64,000 bases of DNA from Paramyrothecium sp. XJ0827 (Eukaryota > Ascomycota > Sordariomycetes > Hypocreales > Stachybotryaceae). Numbering within the stretch: the stretch's first letter is position 1; each line of letters starts with the position of its first letter. The DNA is taken from the NCBI GenBank assembly GCA_020881915.1, contig JAJFPB010000008.1, forward strand, positions 3,286,001 to 3,350,000, given 5' to 3'. The notes under the pieces are model-generated. The model ran no database searches. It saw only the letters and a list, made by a program, of their open reading frames with translations, and was not told the origin of the DNA. Of this stretch, positions 42,961 to 53,109 are shown piece after piece. Both the position numbers and the translations under genes were made by a program.

Positions 42961-43697
42961 TTACAAAGGCTTTCCAGTGGATACAGCCTCATCGGCTAGC
43001 ACCCTCTTGAATATCTCCAAGCTAGCAAGAGGTTGATAGAAGGGAACGTCATGGCCAGCGTCGTACAGTTTCGTGAAGCTGAAGTTCTTGTACTGACGCG
43101 CCTCGCCGTAGGTGGTCTCGTTGACGACCAAGGGCTCATAAGCGCTGGCTTGGAACTCTTTTGAGTATTTGGCCGTTAGCGAGATGGCCTCTCCGCCCAT
43201 CCAGTTGGCCACGTAGTCCTGCGTCTAGTGTCAGTATTTCATTCTTACTCAGGCTGATCCTTTGTGTTGGAGGGCGATGTGAACATACAGCGTCCCCGTA
43301 GATGAGAGCGACTTTGACACCCTTGTTCAGGAGATTTTGAAGCTCGGGCAATTTGGTATAGGCCCAGTCGCCTGACAATGCGAAACCTTCAAAAACCTGC
43401 AAACTGACCAAACTGGTGTAGTTGAGGTCGACACCGATTGCGTTCTGAACAAAAGGCAGGTTGAGGTAGTCGATCCAATAACTAGGCTCAGGGTCTGCTG
43501 AGGCGGATTCACGGATGTCGTAACGGTTGCGCCCTCCTAGGTTCGCAGCTGGACCCTCGACCATGATTCGACAGGCTGCACTGGCTTGAGCGCAAATTAT
43601 CTGCATCTCAAGGAGGCTGGGGTCGAGGGAATGGCAGATCTGCAAATAGTCCGAACAACCTGGGACATTTTAGTACTGGCATCGTTGAACAGTCTTC
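42961..43697 (-). pseudogene. Serine carboxypeptidase (peptidase S10), 5' part missing
   Basis: Exon 42961..43218 joins exon 43289 upward across a 70-nt intron (GCT|GTATGT ... CGCAG|GAC). The spliced sequence has the S10 landmarks around the catalytic Asp (ALIYGDA then DYVANWMGG) and catalytic His (FTKLYDAGHDVPFYQP). Upstream it reads GGRNRYDIRESA and YLNLPFVQNAIGV. The region with the catalytic serine (G-E-S-Y-x-G) is absent. A perfect intron end (TACTAAAATGTCCCAG) at about 43660 shows that at least one more exon existed. Beyond about 43697 the DNA is the inverted duplication, so the insertion or rearrangement removed the 5' half. S10 enzymes are secreted or vacuolar acid carboxypeptidases; this copy cannot be active. 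Confidence 0.8.
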
Positions 43698-43719
43698 TAA
43701 TGAGTAAAACCGCATACAG

Positions 43720-44175
43720 GTTATCGCTGCCGAATCCTCATTCAGGGATTTGCTCGAAAGCCTTGACCAAAAATCACTGCGAGCTCTCAGTGATATCCTC
43801 AAAGATCTAAGCAAACCATCAAAGTCTGTCCAGGAAGAACTCGCTGTTGCATTGAGGGTATTCGGCGAGGAACGATATAATGTGAATATCTCCTTTATCC
43901 CAGTGCCTGAGATTCGCAACATATATGGACAAGTCACCACTGAGAAGGAAAAGCAAATCGATCCAGGAACGCGCTCTGCACCAGCCAAGGTATCGGAACA
44001 GCAAATCACAGACGAAAGTCGTATTCCAAGAACGACTAGTGTCGGTCGATATGAGACCCGAGGCCAGAAGCGAACACATGAAATGGCAAGGGCGGGTCGG
44101 ATGGGCGAAGATGGAGGTAACACAGAGGATGATGACTGTGACGAAGAGTTGTTCAAGTTTGGCAGGAGGCGATAA
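43720..44175 (+). pseudogene. H3-mimic gene copy lacking the tail exon
   Basis: Starts at the same ACAG|GTT acceptor as exon 2 of the gene at 10514..11132. It keeps an uninterrupted frame of 151 codons: FRDLLESLDQKSLRALSDIL, SKSVQEELAVALRVFGEERY, a linker with ITDESRIPRT, a basic RGQKRTHEMARAGR and an acidic/basic end (EDDDCDEELFKFGRRR). It lacks the exon with ARTKQT, because the duplication starts within the intron. It shows what the body of the mimic looked like before the 4-bp insertion in the left copy. The first in-frame ATG is well inside exon 2, so a normal product is unlikely. Confidence 0.7.
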
Positions 44176-44875
44176 ATTGGTTATCTATGGCATCTATACC
44201 CACTAGCTCATTATATCACCAACTGAGTAGGAGAGGAGCCAGTAATTGATGCGTACTTATGAGGCTATCGTTATCATTGCGCCCTCAACTTGTACGAAGA
44301 CACGAAGTTGATGCGTGCGAGACGCATGCCCGCCTATCCTGCCGTTGATACCTCCTAGGTGATTCGCTCGTTGCCGCCATTAGTAACATGGTTAGTTACC
44401 TCCATTAGACCTGACACGGCCCTCCGCGGCATCCAGACATGTCATCCTGCTTCCGCGCGTCGCTGATTTCGGCCTCCCCGGCGCATCTGACTGATCAGAT
44501 GACGGTGCGCTGCGCCTCAGCCCCTGGGACTACATTCGGATATGCCTCCATGGTTCGACTTCCGGTACTGAGTCGACCCAGTCTCATGAGTAACACAAGC
44601 GGAACAAATACTAAGAGCTCATTACCCTTGAGCACCGTAGCCGGAGTTTCCATCGGGCTCCGGATAAGGGCATCATGCCTACAGCCTTGAGTACTGATAG
44701 GTGAGTAAAGGTAAGCCTCGGCCTCCGATCGTCTCGTCTCATTGGTTAATTTAGGCGGCCGCCTTTGCGCCGTCGGCGCCCATTAATTCCATGTGCACAA
44801 CGGGTTTGGCAATCGCGCGGTTCAAGGGGAGAGGGGGGGCTAGTGTATAATTGCCTGGTTCGCCGCCGTATGCTC

Positions 44876-45090
44876 CCCTTCGGTCGTGAATAGCACTGAG
44901 ACAATACCTTTCTGAACAGGCTTCATTCGGATGGCAAGACGTACATTGGCGAGTGGGCACTGAGGAATCAGGGTGCCTGCCAGCCCATCCAAGAGCTGAC
45001 GCCGGGGTCTTTCATGGCCAACACCAGCCTCGGCTACATGTATCACGTGGATGCGAAGAAGGAGGCGGTCCGTTTCCTCATTCCCCGTGC
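44876..45090 (+). other. Extra segment with a coding-like frame, only in the right arm
   Basis: Relative to the left arm, about 200 bp are added behind the RBR gene. One plus-strand frame reads SDGKTYIGEWALRNQGACQP, IQELTPGSFMANTSLG and YMYHVDAKK without stops. It has no start codon or splice context. This may be a captured gene fragment, or sequence deleted from the left arm. I do not recognise the family. Confidence 0.4.
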
Positions 45091-45172
45091 GTGGCGTGGT
45101 TGTTTTACGGCGGAACCCGCATCGCCGCCCCTCCCCCTGCTCGACGGTGCCTGCCTGGAGCCGCTCCTGGTG

Positions 45173-47140
45173 TCATACTCCACCTCGTAGCTGTGGCGGC
45201 TGTGCCGCTTGTGCCTGTGCCTGTGCCGGTACTGGCCCCGGAAAGGGATGTTTTGCGAGGTCCAACTTAGCCTCGCAGATCAGCTCGACCCAGCTGTCGT
45301 GTTGCTCGCTCATCAGATTCTCCGTTAGGCGATCCAAGACAATCTTGTTGACGCGTTCCGGGTGGTGCTCCAGGATCCAATCTTTCATTTCCAGGATGCT
45401 TTGTACCTGGTTCAGGGTATGAAGCTGGTGAACGTTGGAATACAAAGGGCATCTCTTGTCCTTCTTGTAAATCGAATGAGCGCCGCGATCGAAGTGCATG
45501 TAGGCCCTGTCCCCTGCCAACTGTTTCTTCAACGCGAGTTCCCCCCTCAGCCTTCCGATTTCCGCTTCCAAGAGCCGACACTGCTCTTCGTGGTCGCTGA
45601 CGTTGAGACGTTCGGGGTGAGCACACAATTTCCTGAGTGCATCTTTCGCCTCCTCCTTCTCCTTTTGCAGCGCCCTAATCTCGTCCTCATCCTCGATCGC
45701 GACTAGCGACTCCCTGCAGTAGTAACTGGGGCACACGGTTCATCAGTAAATGAAATCTATAGCATACAAAGATGGTGGAGTGCAATGCGGTCAGGGCCTA
45801 TACATACCATTGATAGTGATAACACTTGCATCGGATCTTGTTGCACCCGGTCTCGAGCTCGAAGCCGGCCTTACAGCGGGCGCAACTGCGCACCCGGGCT
45901 TCTGACTTTGCGTTGTCCAGCAGCTGGGTCAGTTGTCGCGTCTGCTCTTCTGCATCCTCTGCCAGGTCTGGCATCTTGGCCTCTCCGCACGTCTTGCCAT
46001 CATGAGTCCAGCTTAGGCACAACCTGCAGCTGAGCTTGCCACAGTCGCTGTTCTGGCACTCGAAGCGTGGGTACTCGTTCTTGGAAAGACCCTCGAAATT
46101 CTCGATGTAGTCGCAGAAGGGGCAAGCCTCGTTGTATGGGTTCGCTCCCAGGACATCGTCCACTAGTTCCTTTCGCAACAGGTTGCTATACAGATCGAAG
46201 TCGTAGAGGTTGGACTTCGGCTCGATGAGAAATTGGAACTGTTCCACCGGGAAGGACGCCGGACACTTCTCGCCTGGGCATCTGGCTCGTTTTGCCGGTG
46301 TTGTCATAGCGTTCCGGGCTAGTTCCCGGAGACAAGGGCGGCATATCGCATGTATGGCGGTGTTCATAATTCTCGTGCCAGTTTTCTCGTCTTCTTCGTC
46401 TCTCCTACACTGCACGCCATCAGCCTTTGGGATGTCGTCCCGGCAAACCAAACTGTAAATGTTTCATTAGCACGCTTTGTCTCTCGCGGTTGTGGACCGC
46501 GACCAGGCTCGGGTATCCGGAAGCTGAGGACCTACCACATAATTTTCGGTGCCTCTTCATTATCTGGCTGGTAAGGCGCGTCGTCCGGCTGGGGCCCAGC
46601 CGGCTCGCCGACCATCTGCACATTATTGTCGCCATTCAAATCCACATACTCCATGGGAGGAGCGCTAGGAGCGGGCATAGCGGCGAAGGTGTCCTTTTCT
46701 CCTAGAATGGTCACGCAAGTCAGCCGAGAAAAGAATTCAGGAATGTCTCTTCTTTCGCCTCCTGCGTATCATCACACACCTTCGTTGATGAGGGTCTTGT
46801 CCACTCTGCGGAGGTATCTTTTCGCGGCGCGAACCTCATCCGCCACCGAGTCATCGCGCTGTATGGCTTTGGTCGCATCATCGTCTTCCAGCGCCATGTT
46901 GAATTTTCTGGATTTCCAGTTGTGCAGCTGAATGTATGCGTGAAATACCGTGTTGTTGATAAGGGTCTTGCCGGCCGTCACGGCAGTTAGCCCGGGGACT
47001 AGCACCTTAAATTGCTTCAAACTACGAACGCTATCGTCAGTCTTGTGTCTCGTAATTGAATAGCAACGGGGAGAAACGAACACATTCTTTCTCGCGCATC
47101 GCGTGCGTTCAGGGGCTTTCTTCCCTAGATAATATTCGAT
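45173..47140 (-). pseudogene. RBR E3 ligase, second copy, 5' truncated
   Basis: Exon 4 is 45173..45725, exon 3 is 45808..46452, exon 2 is 46536..46701, and the rest of exon 1 runs from 46780 to about 47140. Introns are 82, 83 and 78 nt with the same junctions as the left copy. RING1, IBR and RING2 are all intact, including the catalytic cysteine position in TGCNKIRC. Differences from the left copy cluster in the RING1 region (for example T to I and F to S), with the next 138 codons identical. The original start codon, acidic region and promoter are missing. The first in-frame ATG would be well inside exon 1 or exon 2, so expression would depend on a new promoter at 47.1-47.3 kb. Confidence 0.75.
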
Positions 47141-47300
47141 CCCTTTAGGGAGTTAAGATAAGCTTTTATCGAATTTTTCTTGGTGCTCCTCTTCAGTACA
47201 TACAAACAAGGCCTTCTTCTGCAAAGTCTCTCGTAGGCCGCCCTCTTCTCATCTCCAGGATCAAAGGCGCACGTAGGACGGAGCCGAGTTCAGTTTAAAT

Positions 47301-48243
47301 CTACCTAGTTACCTCGTTGCACCAGGATCTTGATACCGACGCCTCCTTTTTATCGCGAAAGCAAGTCTCATAGTGCTGCAGAACAGACTCGATCGACTTT
47401 CGTTGGAGCTCTGTGACCTCACCTATCGGACGCGGCCTCTTAGGGCGGCGGTCCGGCCGCGTGTCCGGTGGGGTCAAAAGGTCCTCTGCTTCTCTTGGTC
47501 GTTTTGAAGAAGGCGTTCGGGGGGTACGTTGTATCTGGTCTGATCTGGTTGGCCGCGGCACTCGCGCAGTCGAGGGTGGTGTTTGGGGGGGAGGCTGGAT
47601 CCGGCCCGGTGTCGTTTGTCGCCGTGCTCCTGCAGCATTGGCCACCCTCTGGCGGGTTCGTTCTTCCCTACGCTGGCGTTCCAGGACCTCCAAGGTACGG
47701 TGCATCTCTTCTGGGGGACCACATCCGGCTTGTTGTGATGTTCAGTAATAGCGTCTGCCTGTGATGATTTCTTTTTGATCTCGTAGGCGCGTACCCGGGA
47801 GCGTTGACGCTCAATATCCTCCAAGGTACGGCGTATCTCTTCTGGAGAAACTGTGATGAGCTTGCTTCGGGCTCTAGCGGCGATGGCAGACCGTGAAGAC
47901 GACTGAGACTCATCATCCTCTCTTGAGGAGATGTGGCAAGCTGCCGCTCTTGCGGCTTTTGTTGACTGGTTGTCATTTGGCTTGCTTGTTGCCGTCGAAT
48001 GGCTCGTTCTTGGGCATGCCGGCGGTCTATGTCTGCCAGTGTGCGGCGCATCTCTTCGGGTGAAACCTTGATCGGCTCTTTTCGGGTCTGTAAAGCTTCT
48101 CCTAGTGTCAGAGATCTTGTAATGACCGGCCGAGACATCCGCGGTGTTGCCTGGGCTCGGTTATGTGCGCGTCTGCGATCTAGATCTTCCAGCGTACGAC
48201 GGATCTCCTCGTGAGGGACCCGGACGATGTCTTTGTCGGGCAT
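47301..48243 (-). CDS. Repeat-motif hypothetical protein (four PEE-RRTL units), frames shifted
   Basis: The ATG at 48243 starts MPDKDIVRVPHEEIRRTLEDLDRRRAHNRA with a second unit VSPEEMRRTLADIDRRHAQERA in the same frame. A third unit, VSPEEIRRTLEDIERQRSRVRA, is in the next frame, and a fourth, PPEEMHRTLEVLERQRREER, in the last. The C terminus (SSKRPREAEDLLTPPDTRPD, basic RRPKRPRP, then a helical LQRKSIESVLQHYETCF) is in the fourth unit's frame. Two single-base shifts are therefore needed, one near 47985 and one at a run of five G (47713..47717, plus strand). The units look like amphipathic charged helices. Family unknown. It is either a decayed gene or a gene hit by homopolymer errors. Confidence 0.5.
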
Positions 48244-48775
48244 GGTGATGGATTGTATCTCGGAGGGTTGCGTGAATGTAAATGCATCCAGGAGTCCGAA
48301 CAGGGGCTTACAAGAAGGAAGCGGGGACAGAACAGAATATCGCGTCTAAGACGAGGCTGCTCAAGGCGCGGTAACCCCTACAGAAGGAATACTTACCTTG
48401 CGGGCGGATGTAGCGATTCCGGTCAGGCCACGCCAGCCAGTGCCGGCGATACGACTCCATGCGTGGAGGCGTGGAGGCGTGGAAGAGTTCACGAACTCGG
48501 GTAGCATATGAAAGTGACCTCCTATACTGAGGTAGGCGATCATGCATTCGCGCGGGCTGCGACGAGCAGCTGTTTCATGCGGTAGCATTGCCAAAAAGTG
48601 TGGCAGTCGCATGAATCTGGGGATGTTCCAATCGCTATGATGTCTTCATTTGGCCAAGGGCAGTGGCTGTATAAGAAAGGCGGGCGATGCGGGTGTCCCG
48701 AGTTGGCTTTTCCATTCGAAATTCCCTCTTCCCTCTTCTCTTCTCTTCTCTTCTCTAATATCCGACTAGGAGTTA
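48244..48775. other. Intergenic, upstream of two divergent genes
   Basis: Contains a CTCTT pentamer run at about 48735..48760 just before the plus-strand gene. No other feature seen. Confidence 0.35.
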
Positions 48776-50032
48776 TGTACGCGCTGGTTCGCTTGGCACC
48801 CTCATTTCCCGTCGTTGCCGAATCTAGAAGTGAAGCAGCTGTCTATGGACTCCGATTTGGTCTGAAAATCGAGTATGATATCAGTCTCCCTTGCGTCCAA
48901 TATGGCAGGACGACCACCATCGAGCCAGGGCCACGGGCAAACTTCCCTGAACCCTCTGGGCGTACAGTTCTTCTCCAGCCTAGAAGGGCTCGAGGTAATC
49001 ACTTCGGCCGATAGGCAGCTCATTCGAGGTCACAATCTCGTCGGAGCGGTTCGCCTGCAGTTTGTTAGGCCGTCGTACTTTGACGAGCAAGGGGGAGCAT
49101 GCGGAACTCCTTGACGGGCGAAACGACCTCGACATACCATTGTCAATGCATGTGTACCCTTTCCCCAACATTGAAGAGTGGGACGGCCAATGGTTCTTCT
49201 TCGACGTGCAGCTCCACCCTTACCAACTGCAGTTCCGTCGCAAAGTCGTAGATGGGGACGAGTCGGTCGTCGGGTCGTGGGAAATCTCGTATGGAAAGCT
49301 GGCACAGGTCCGTGGACAGATGTGTTTCCAACCGTATGGATAGCCTCCATCTATGTAGCCCCTTCCAGGCTCTCCTCGTTTTAGGCACTAATTAATATCG
49401 CAGCGTTGCAGAGAGGTCTTTGAGGCATACGGGCAGTTTCTTCCCCACCATCGCTCCCCGCGCTAGCTTTCAAGGACCCATCGACACGACGACGTTGAGG
49501 TTCAAAGCCGGCTCTTTGTCGGAAGACCAGCTAAAGTGCTGCGGCTTTGTCCAATGCCAAACATACCTGGCGCCGCCCGTGACAATGACCCGCCTTTCAA
49601 GGGGGTCGGGCATTCCACATACTGGCGTACATGCCGTACAATCAACAACCATGGAAGAGTCGGATCGGCTGGATGAAAAACTCGGCCGAAGGTGGCTTTG
49701 TAGCCAGAAAGTGGGTGTACGGAAGGGGAAGCATTATCGGCGTGCTGAATGCCGCACTGCTTGAGAAGGAGCCAGAACCCGGACAGGACGTCTTGGTCGT
49801 TCTTGTTGACGAGTTTGGTTTTACCTCGAGGGCAACCTTCGACAGCGGTGGCAGTACCGGCAGCGGTCTTTCGCCGCAGAAGACGAGACCAGAGCCGGGA
49901 ATGGGTCGAAGCCCCTTCAGCAGCAGCCCGGTCGGCCCCTCCTCGAGACGACCCTCGGCGCCGCCCAGTGCTGGGAAGGTAAAAGAGAGATCAGGGGAGA
50001 GGCATTGGAGGAGGCGGAATCCTCAACAATAA
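48776..50032 (+). CDS. Hypothetical gene, interrupted frames
   Basis: Coding-like segments follow one another on the plus strand in changing frames. These include GVQFFSSLEGLEVITSADRQ and LVGAVRLQFVRPSYFDEQ, then, after a run of five G (49091..49095), EHAELLDGRNDLDIPL, MHVYPFPNIEEWDGQWFFF and VVGSWEISYGKLAQV. Removing one G joins the first two sets. Further pieces (SLSEDQLKCCGFVQCQTYL; KWVYGRGSIIGVLNAALLEK) follow after a possible intron at about 49310..49400. The exact structure is uncertain and I do not recognise the family. Confidence 0.4.
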
Positions 50033-50781
50033 CGAAGCGGCTCTTCGCATCGCAACAAGGTTCCACATTGGATAGCAAAAAGGGGATTGTATAGGTATGT
50101 GGTTAATTACAATGAGGAAAAGGCCCACTAAATAAAACTTACTCTCACCGGCAGAAACAGAATCGTCAGTGACGGTTTCGACAGGATCCGAAGAGAATGA
50201 GGCACCGAACCAAGGCGGAAATCCCCTGAAGCGAGGCACAGGTTCCGGCAGAGATGGCACGCCGAGGAAGAGAGTGAGCTCGTGGAAGGTGCAGGATGCC
50301 CATGAAACATAGGTTAGGGTGATTTCTTCCGCGCAATATCTCCTGCTGTGATACGAGAGAGAATTGATGACGGCCTTTGGGGGTAGGATAGGGAACCGGA
50401 GAGGGCGCAGGTCGGCTGGCTGTCGTTTATGACGCTCTCCTGGTTGTGGATCAGTGATTTGTGGCGTATACAGATTCTTGGTGGCTCTTCAGGTGTGGCT
50501 CTTCAGGTGCGGCGTAAGTGGCAGTGAAATTAAGGCGTCTTCTGTGGCGGTGAAGCTAGTGGCGGTGCTGGTGTGGCGTCAGGGGGTTGGCTTCCGAGGG
50601 GGCGGAAGGAAGAGCCTTTCGTCTCTTCGTTCCTCAAGGCATGGCAGGGCAACACCAACGTCGGCTCCGTCAAACATCCTGCCCGAGAGCACACAGTGGA
50701 TGATCTGTTTTGATTATTAGAACAAGACTGCGCGTCCCACCAGGTTAAATTTCGCGAAGCGACTCTCGACCGGCTATACAG
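50033..50781. other. Intergenic, promoter side of the kinase-like gene
   Basis: No supported gene. There are short GGCTCTTCAGGTG direct repeats at about 50482..50512. Confidence 0.35.
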
Positions 50782-53109
50782 ATGGATCGCGACCTCGAGA
50801 TCCAACGTTTGTTGAAGCAAGTTGCGGAGGCCGAGAGGCAGCGAGACGAAGCTGAGAGGCAGCGAGACGAAGCTGAGAGGCAGCGAGGCGAAGCTGAGAG
50901 GCAGCGAGATGCGACCGAGAAGGAACGAGAGCGAGTGCAACAAGAGAATGACCAACTCGAGCAACAAAACCAACTCCAGCAACCGACCAGCTTCCCGCAA
51001 TACCTTGAATACTGCCATCGTTTTCTGTATCGATCCCTTACTGTGCGACCCGACATATCCGGCACGAGTGTTACAAAGGTTGACGGCAAGTTTTATCCCT
51101 TTCGTCTTCGTCGCTGGGAAGAATTTCCACGTCTGCAACAACGCGAATACGACCATCTCGAGAGTGTGCTGAAGGACGAGTCACCTTTTACTTCGTATAT
51201 TGGAGTCCGCGAGATGGCACGACGTGCATGTGAGACTCCAGTAGCAAGCGAAGATGACATCAAACCTTTCGAGCATATCGCTGTGGAAGGACCTGTCGCG
51301 GACATTATTCGTGCATACTGCAAGAAGGCAGCATCGAATCCTACAGTCGCAAGTCTTAATACAACCAGCATATCCTTCGCGAATCATTCTCTTAGTATCA
51401 ATACATCAACCAACTACACCACTCAAAGTGATCCAAAGGAGAGCACCAATAAAAAGCGGCGTGACCCATCCCCAACGAAGCGAGTTGCTATCGAACCGAA
51501 AGAAATAAACCCCGACCGCCGGTGCCTTCGAGATGATACAGCAGGGAAGCGCACAATAGCCTACATCATCGAGTATAAGGCTATGCATAAACTACAGCCT
51601 AGTCGAGTACGTCGAGGGCTCAGCGAGCACTTGTTTGCGAATGTGATTAGGCGGCGCATGAGCTCCAAGTTAAACAACGACAGTACCCAGATCCTAGAAG
51701 ATAGATCTGATCTGACACTTGCGATGGTTCTAACACAAGCACACGATTACAAAATAAGATTGAAAATTGAGCACAGCTACGTAAATGTCAGCTCAGGGTT
51801 TCTCTTTTTGCACGTTGACCCGAACGACCCCACAACCTTATATTACCACTTGGCTCTTCCTGAGGAGGACGCCGAAGATGAGGACGGCAAAATAGTGGAA
51901 TCTAAAACTGCAGTTGCCCAGGTCGCCAGCTTCACTTTATTGGCGCTCCGAGCACGTGTACGCCCTCGAAGCTGGACAACCAAGGCCAAGGCAGGATTAT
52001 GCGAGTGGCCTATTCCCTACCCAGGCTACGCAGAAATGGGGTCCGAAACTACAGACGAGGAAGTGCTTACGCGGACCCTTTCACATTCATCCGATCTATC
52101 ATTTCGTGGTGATGATACTAGTCCTTCTTCACGCAAAATTGTACTGCGTTCGGAATCTACATGCAAGCCCATGGATGTTCGCGGTCGAAAGGAGGATGCA
52201 GATGATGCCGACGATGCCGAAGACGGCAATGGCTCATTCGGTCGCAATCCTTGGAGTGGTCCGAGTAATACTGGTGTTCAGTCAAAGCGAAAAACGGCAA
52301 TATCTTCGAGCAGTGGGGATTCTAGTTTTGAGGAAACTTCGCATGTCAAAGAACGACCCAGACAGTACTGCACCCTAGGTTGTCTCATTGGTCTTAAGAG
52401 AGGAAGAGAACTTGATGCTAGATGTCCAAATGTAGCATCTCATCGACTTACCGCCGAAAGCACAACACATCCGATTGATGCGAGGCGACTGGCTGAACTT
52501 CTGCAAGAGCAATTGGCATATTCTCAAGACATGATTTGCGAACCTCTTGAGATGAAGGGTATGTATGGAGCGGTGGGAACGCTCTTTAAACTCACACTGG
52601 CACCATACGGATATACATTTGTCGGCAAGGGTACAATACGGGAGCTCATCCCGAACCTCACACACGAAGCCAATAGCTATGAGCAACTCGAAGTGCTTCA
52701 GGGCGAACTCGTGCCTGTTTTTCTCGGCTGTATCAACTTAACAACACCATACAACCTCACGGCGCAAGATGCTGTCCATTTTGCCGGAACTGAGATTGTG
52801 CATATGCTTTTGATGTCGTGGGCAGGCGAGACACTCAAGCCAGAGGAGTTCCACGGTCTCGGAACTGAGATAGCAGCTTCATTACAGAAGGTGCGTGATG
52901 AAGGGGTAGCGCATCACGATCCGCGAAGATCCAACCTGCTATGGAATGAAGAACGGCATCGGGTTATGGTTATTGATTTCGACCAGGCTCAAATTGTTCC
53001 TCGTCCCAAATCTAAGCAAGTAGAACGGCTGGTTAGGGGGAAGAGAGGCTGGAGTGGTACTAATGTTGATGCCCAAAGGCGAAAGCGTATGTTCTTAGGA
53101 ACTGTATAG
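50782..53109 (+). CDS. Large protein with coiled coil, EYK motif and C-terminal kinase-like fold, 775 aa
   Basis: Single exon from ATG at 50782. Residues 1-70 form a coiled coil built from repeats of the heptad AERQRDE. The middle has KRTIAYIIEYKAMHKL (E264, K266), and further on GFLFLHVDPNDPTTLYYHLA. This E-x-K setting is reminiscent of PD-(D/E)XK restriction-endonuclease-like domains fused to kinase-like domains in a widespread fungal family. The C terminus has a degenerate kinase N-lobe (GAVGTLFKL...FVGKGT), QGELVPVFLG, and a catalytic-loop-like HHDPRRSNLLW (D713, N718) followed by VMVIDFDQA in place of DFG. The set of loop residues suggests a phosphotransferase-type fold, but activity is unproven. 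Such genes are expanded in many hypocrealean genomes. The nuclease reading is the weaker part of this call. Confidence 0.65.
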   Translation: MDRDLEIQRLLKQVAEAERQRDEAERQRDEAERQRGEAERQRDATEKERERVQQENDQLEQQNQLQQPTSFPQYLEYCHRFLYRSLTVRPDISGTSVTKVDGKFYPFRLRRWEEFPRLQQREYDHLESVLKDESPFTSYIGVREMARRACETPVASEDDIKPFEHIAVEGPVADIIRAYCKKAASNPTVASLNTTSISFANHSLSINTSTNYTTQSDPKESTNKKRRDPSPTKRVAIEPKEINPDRRCLRDDTAGKRTIAYIIEYKAMHKLQPSRVRRGLSEHLFANVIRRRMSSKLNNDSTQILEDRSDLTLAMVLTQAHDYKIRLKIEHSYVNVSSGFLFLHVDPNDPTTLYYHLALPEEDAEDEDGKIVESKTAVAQVASFTLLALRARVRPRSWTTKAKAGLCEWPIPYPGYAEMGSETTDEEVLTRTLSHSSDLSFRGDDTSPSSRKIVLRSESTCKPMDVRGRKEDADDADDAEDGNGSFGRNPWSGPSNTGVQSKRKTAISSSSGDSSFEETSHVKERPRQYCTLGCLIGLKRGRELDARCPNVASHRLTAESTTHPIDARRLAELLQEQLAYSQDMICEPLEMKGMYGAVGTLFKLTLAPYGYTFVGKGTIRELIPNLTHEANSYEQLEVLQGELVPVFLGCINLTTPYNLTAQDAVHFAGTEIVHMLLMSWAGETLKPEEFHGLGTEIAASLQKVRDEGVAHHDPRRSNLLWNEERHRVMVIDFDQAQIVPRPKSKQVERLVRGKRGWSGTNVDAQRRKRMFLGTV
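50830..50913 (+). repeat. 21-bp coding minisatellite encoding heptads
   Basis: Four units of GAGAGGCAGCGAGACGAAGC (plus one base), 21 bp each. They encode AERQRDE-type heptads, so unit gain or loss keeps the frame and changes coiled-coil length by exactly one heptad. Confidence 0.8.

Larger units (their letters stand above)
43696..47140 (-). repeat. Right arm of the large inverted duplication
   Basis: Reverse-orientation copy of about 7706..11003. Its outer ends cut through the RBR first exon (right side, near 47140) and through the intron of the H3-mimic gene (left side, near 43696). The left arm retains both complete genes across these points. This marks the right arm as the derived copy. 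It carries two stretches of about 200 bp absent from the left arm, at about 44490..44700 and 44876..45090. Confidence 0.85.
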
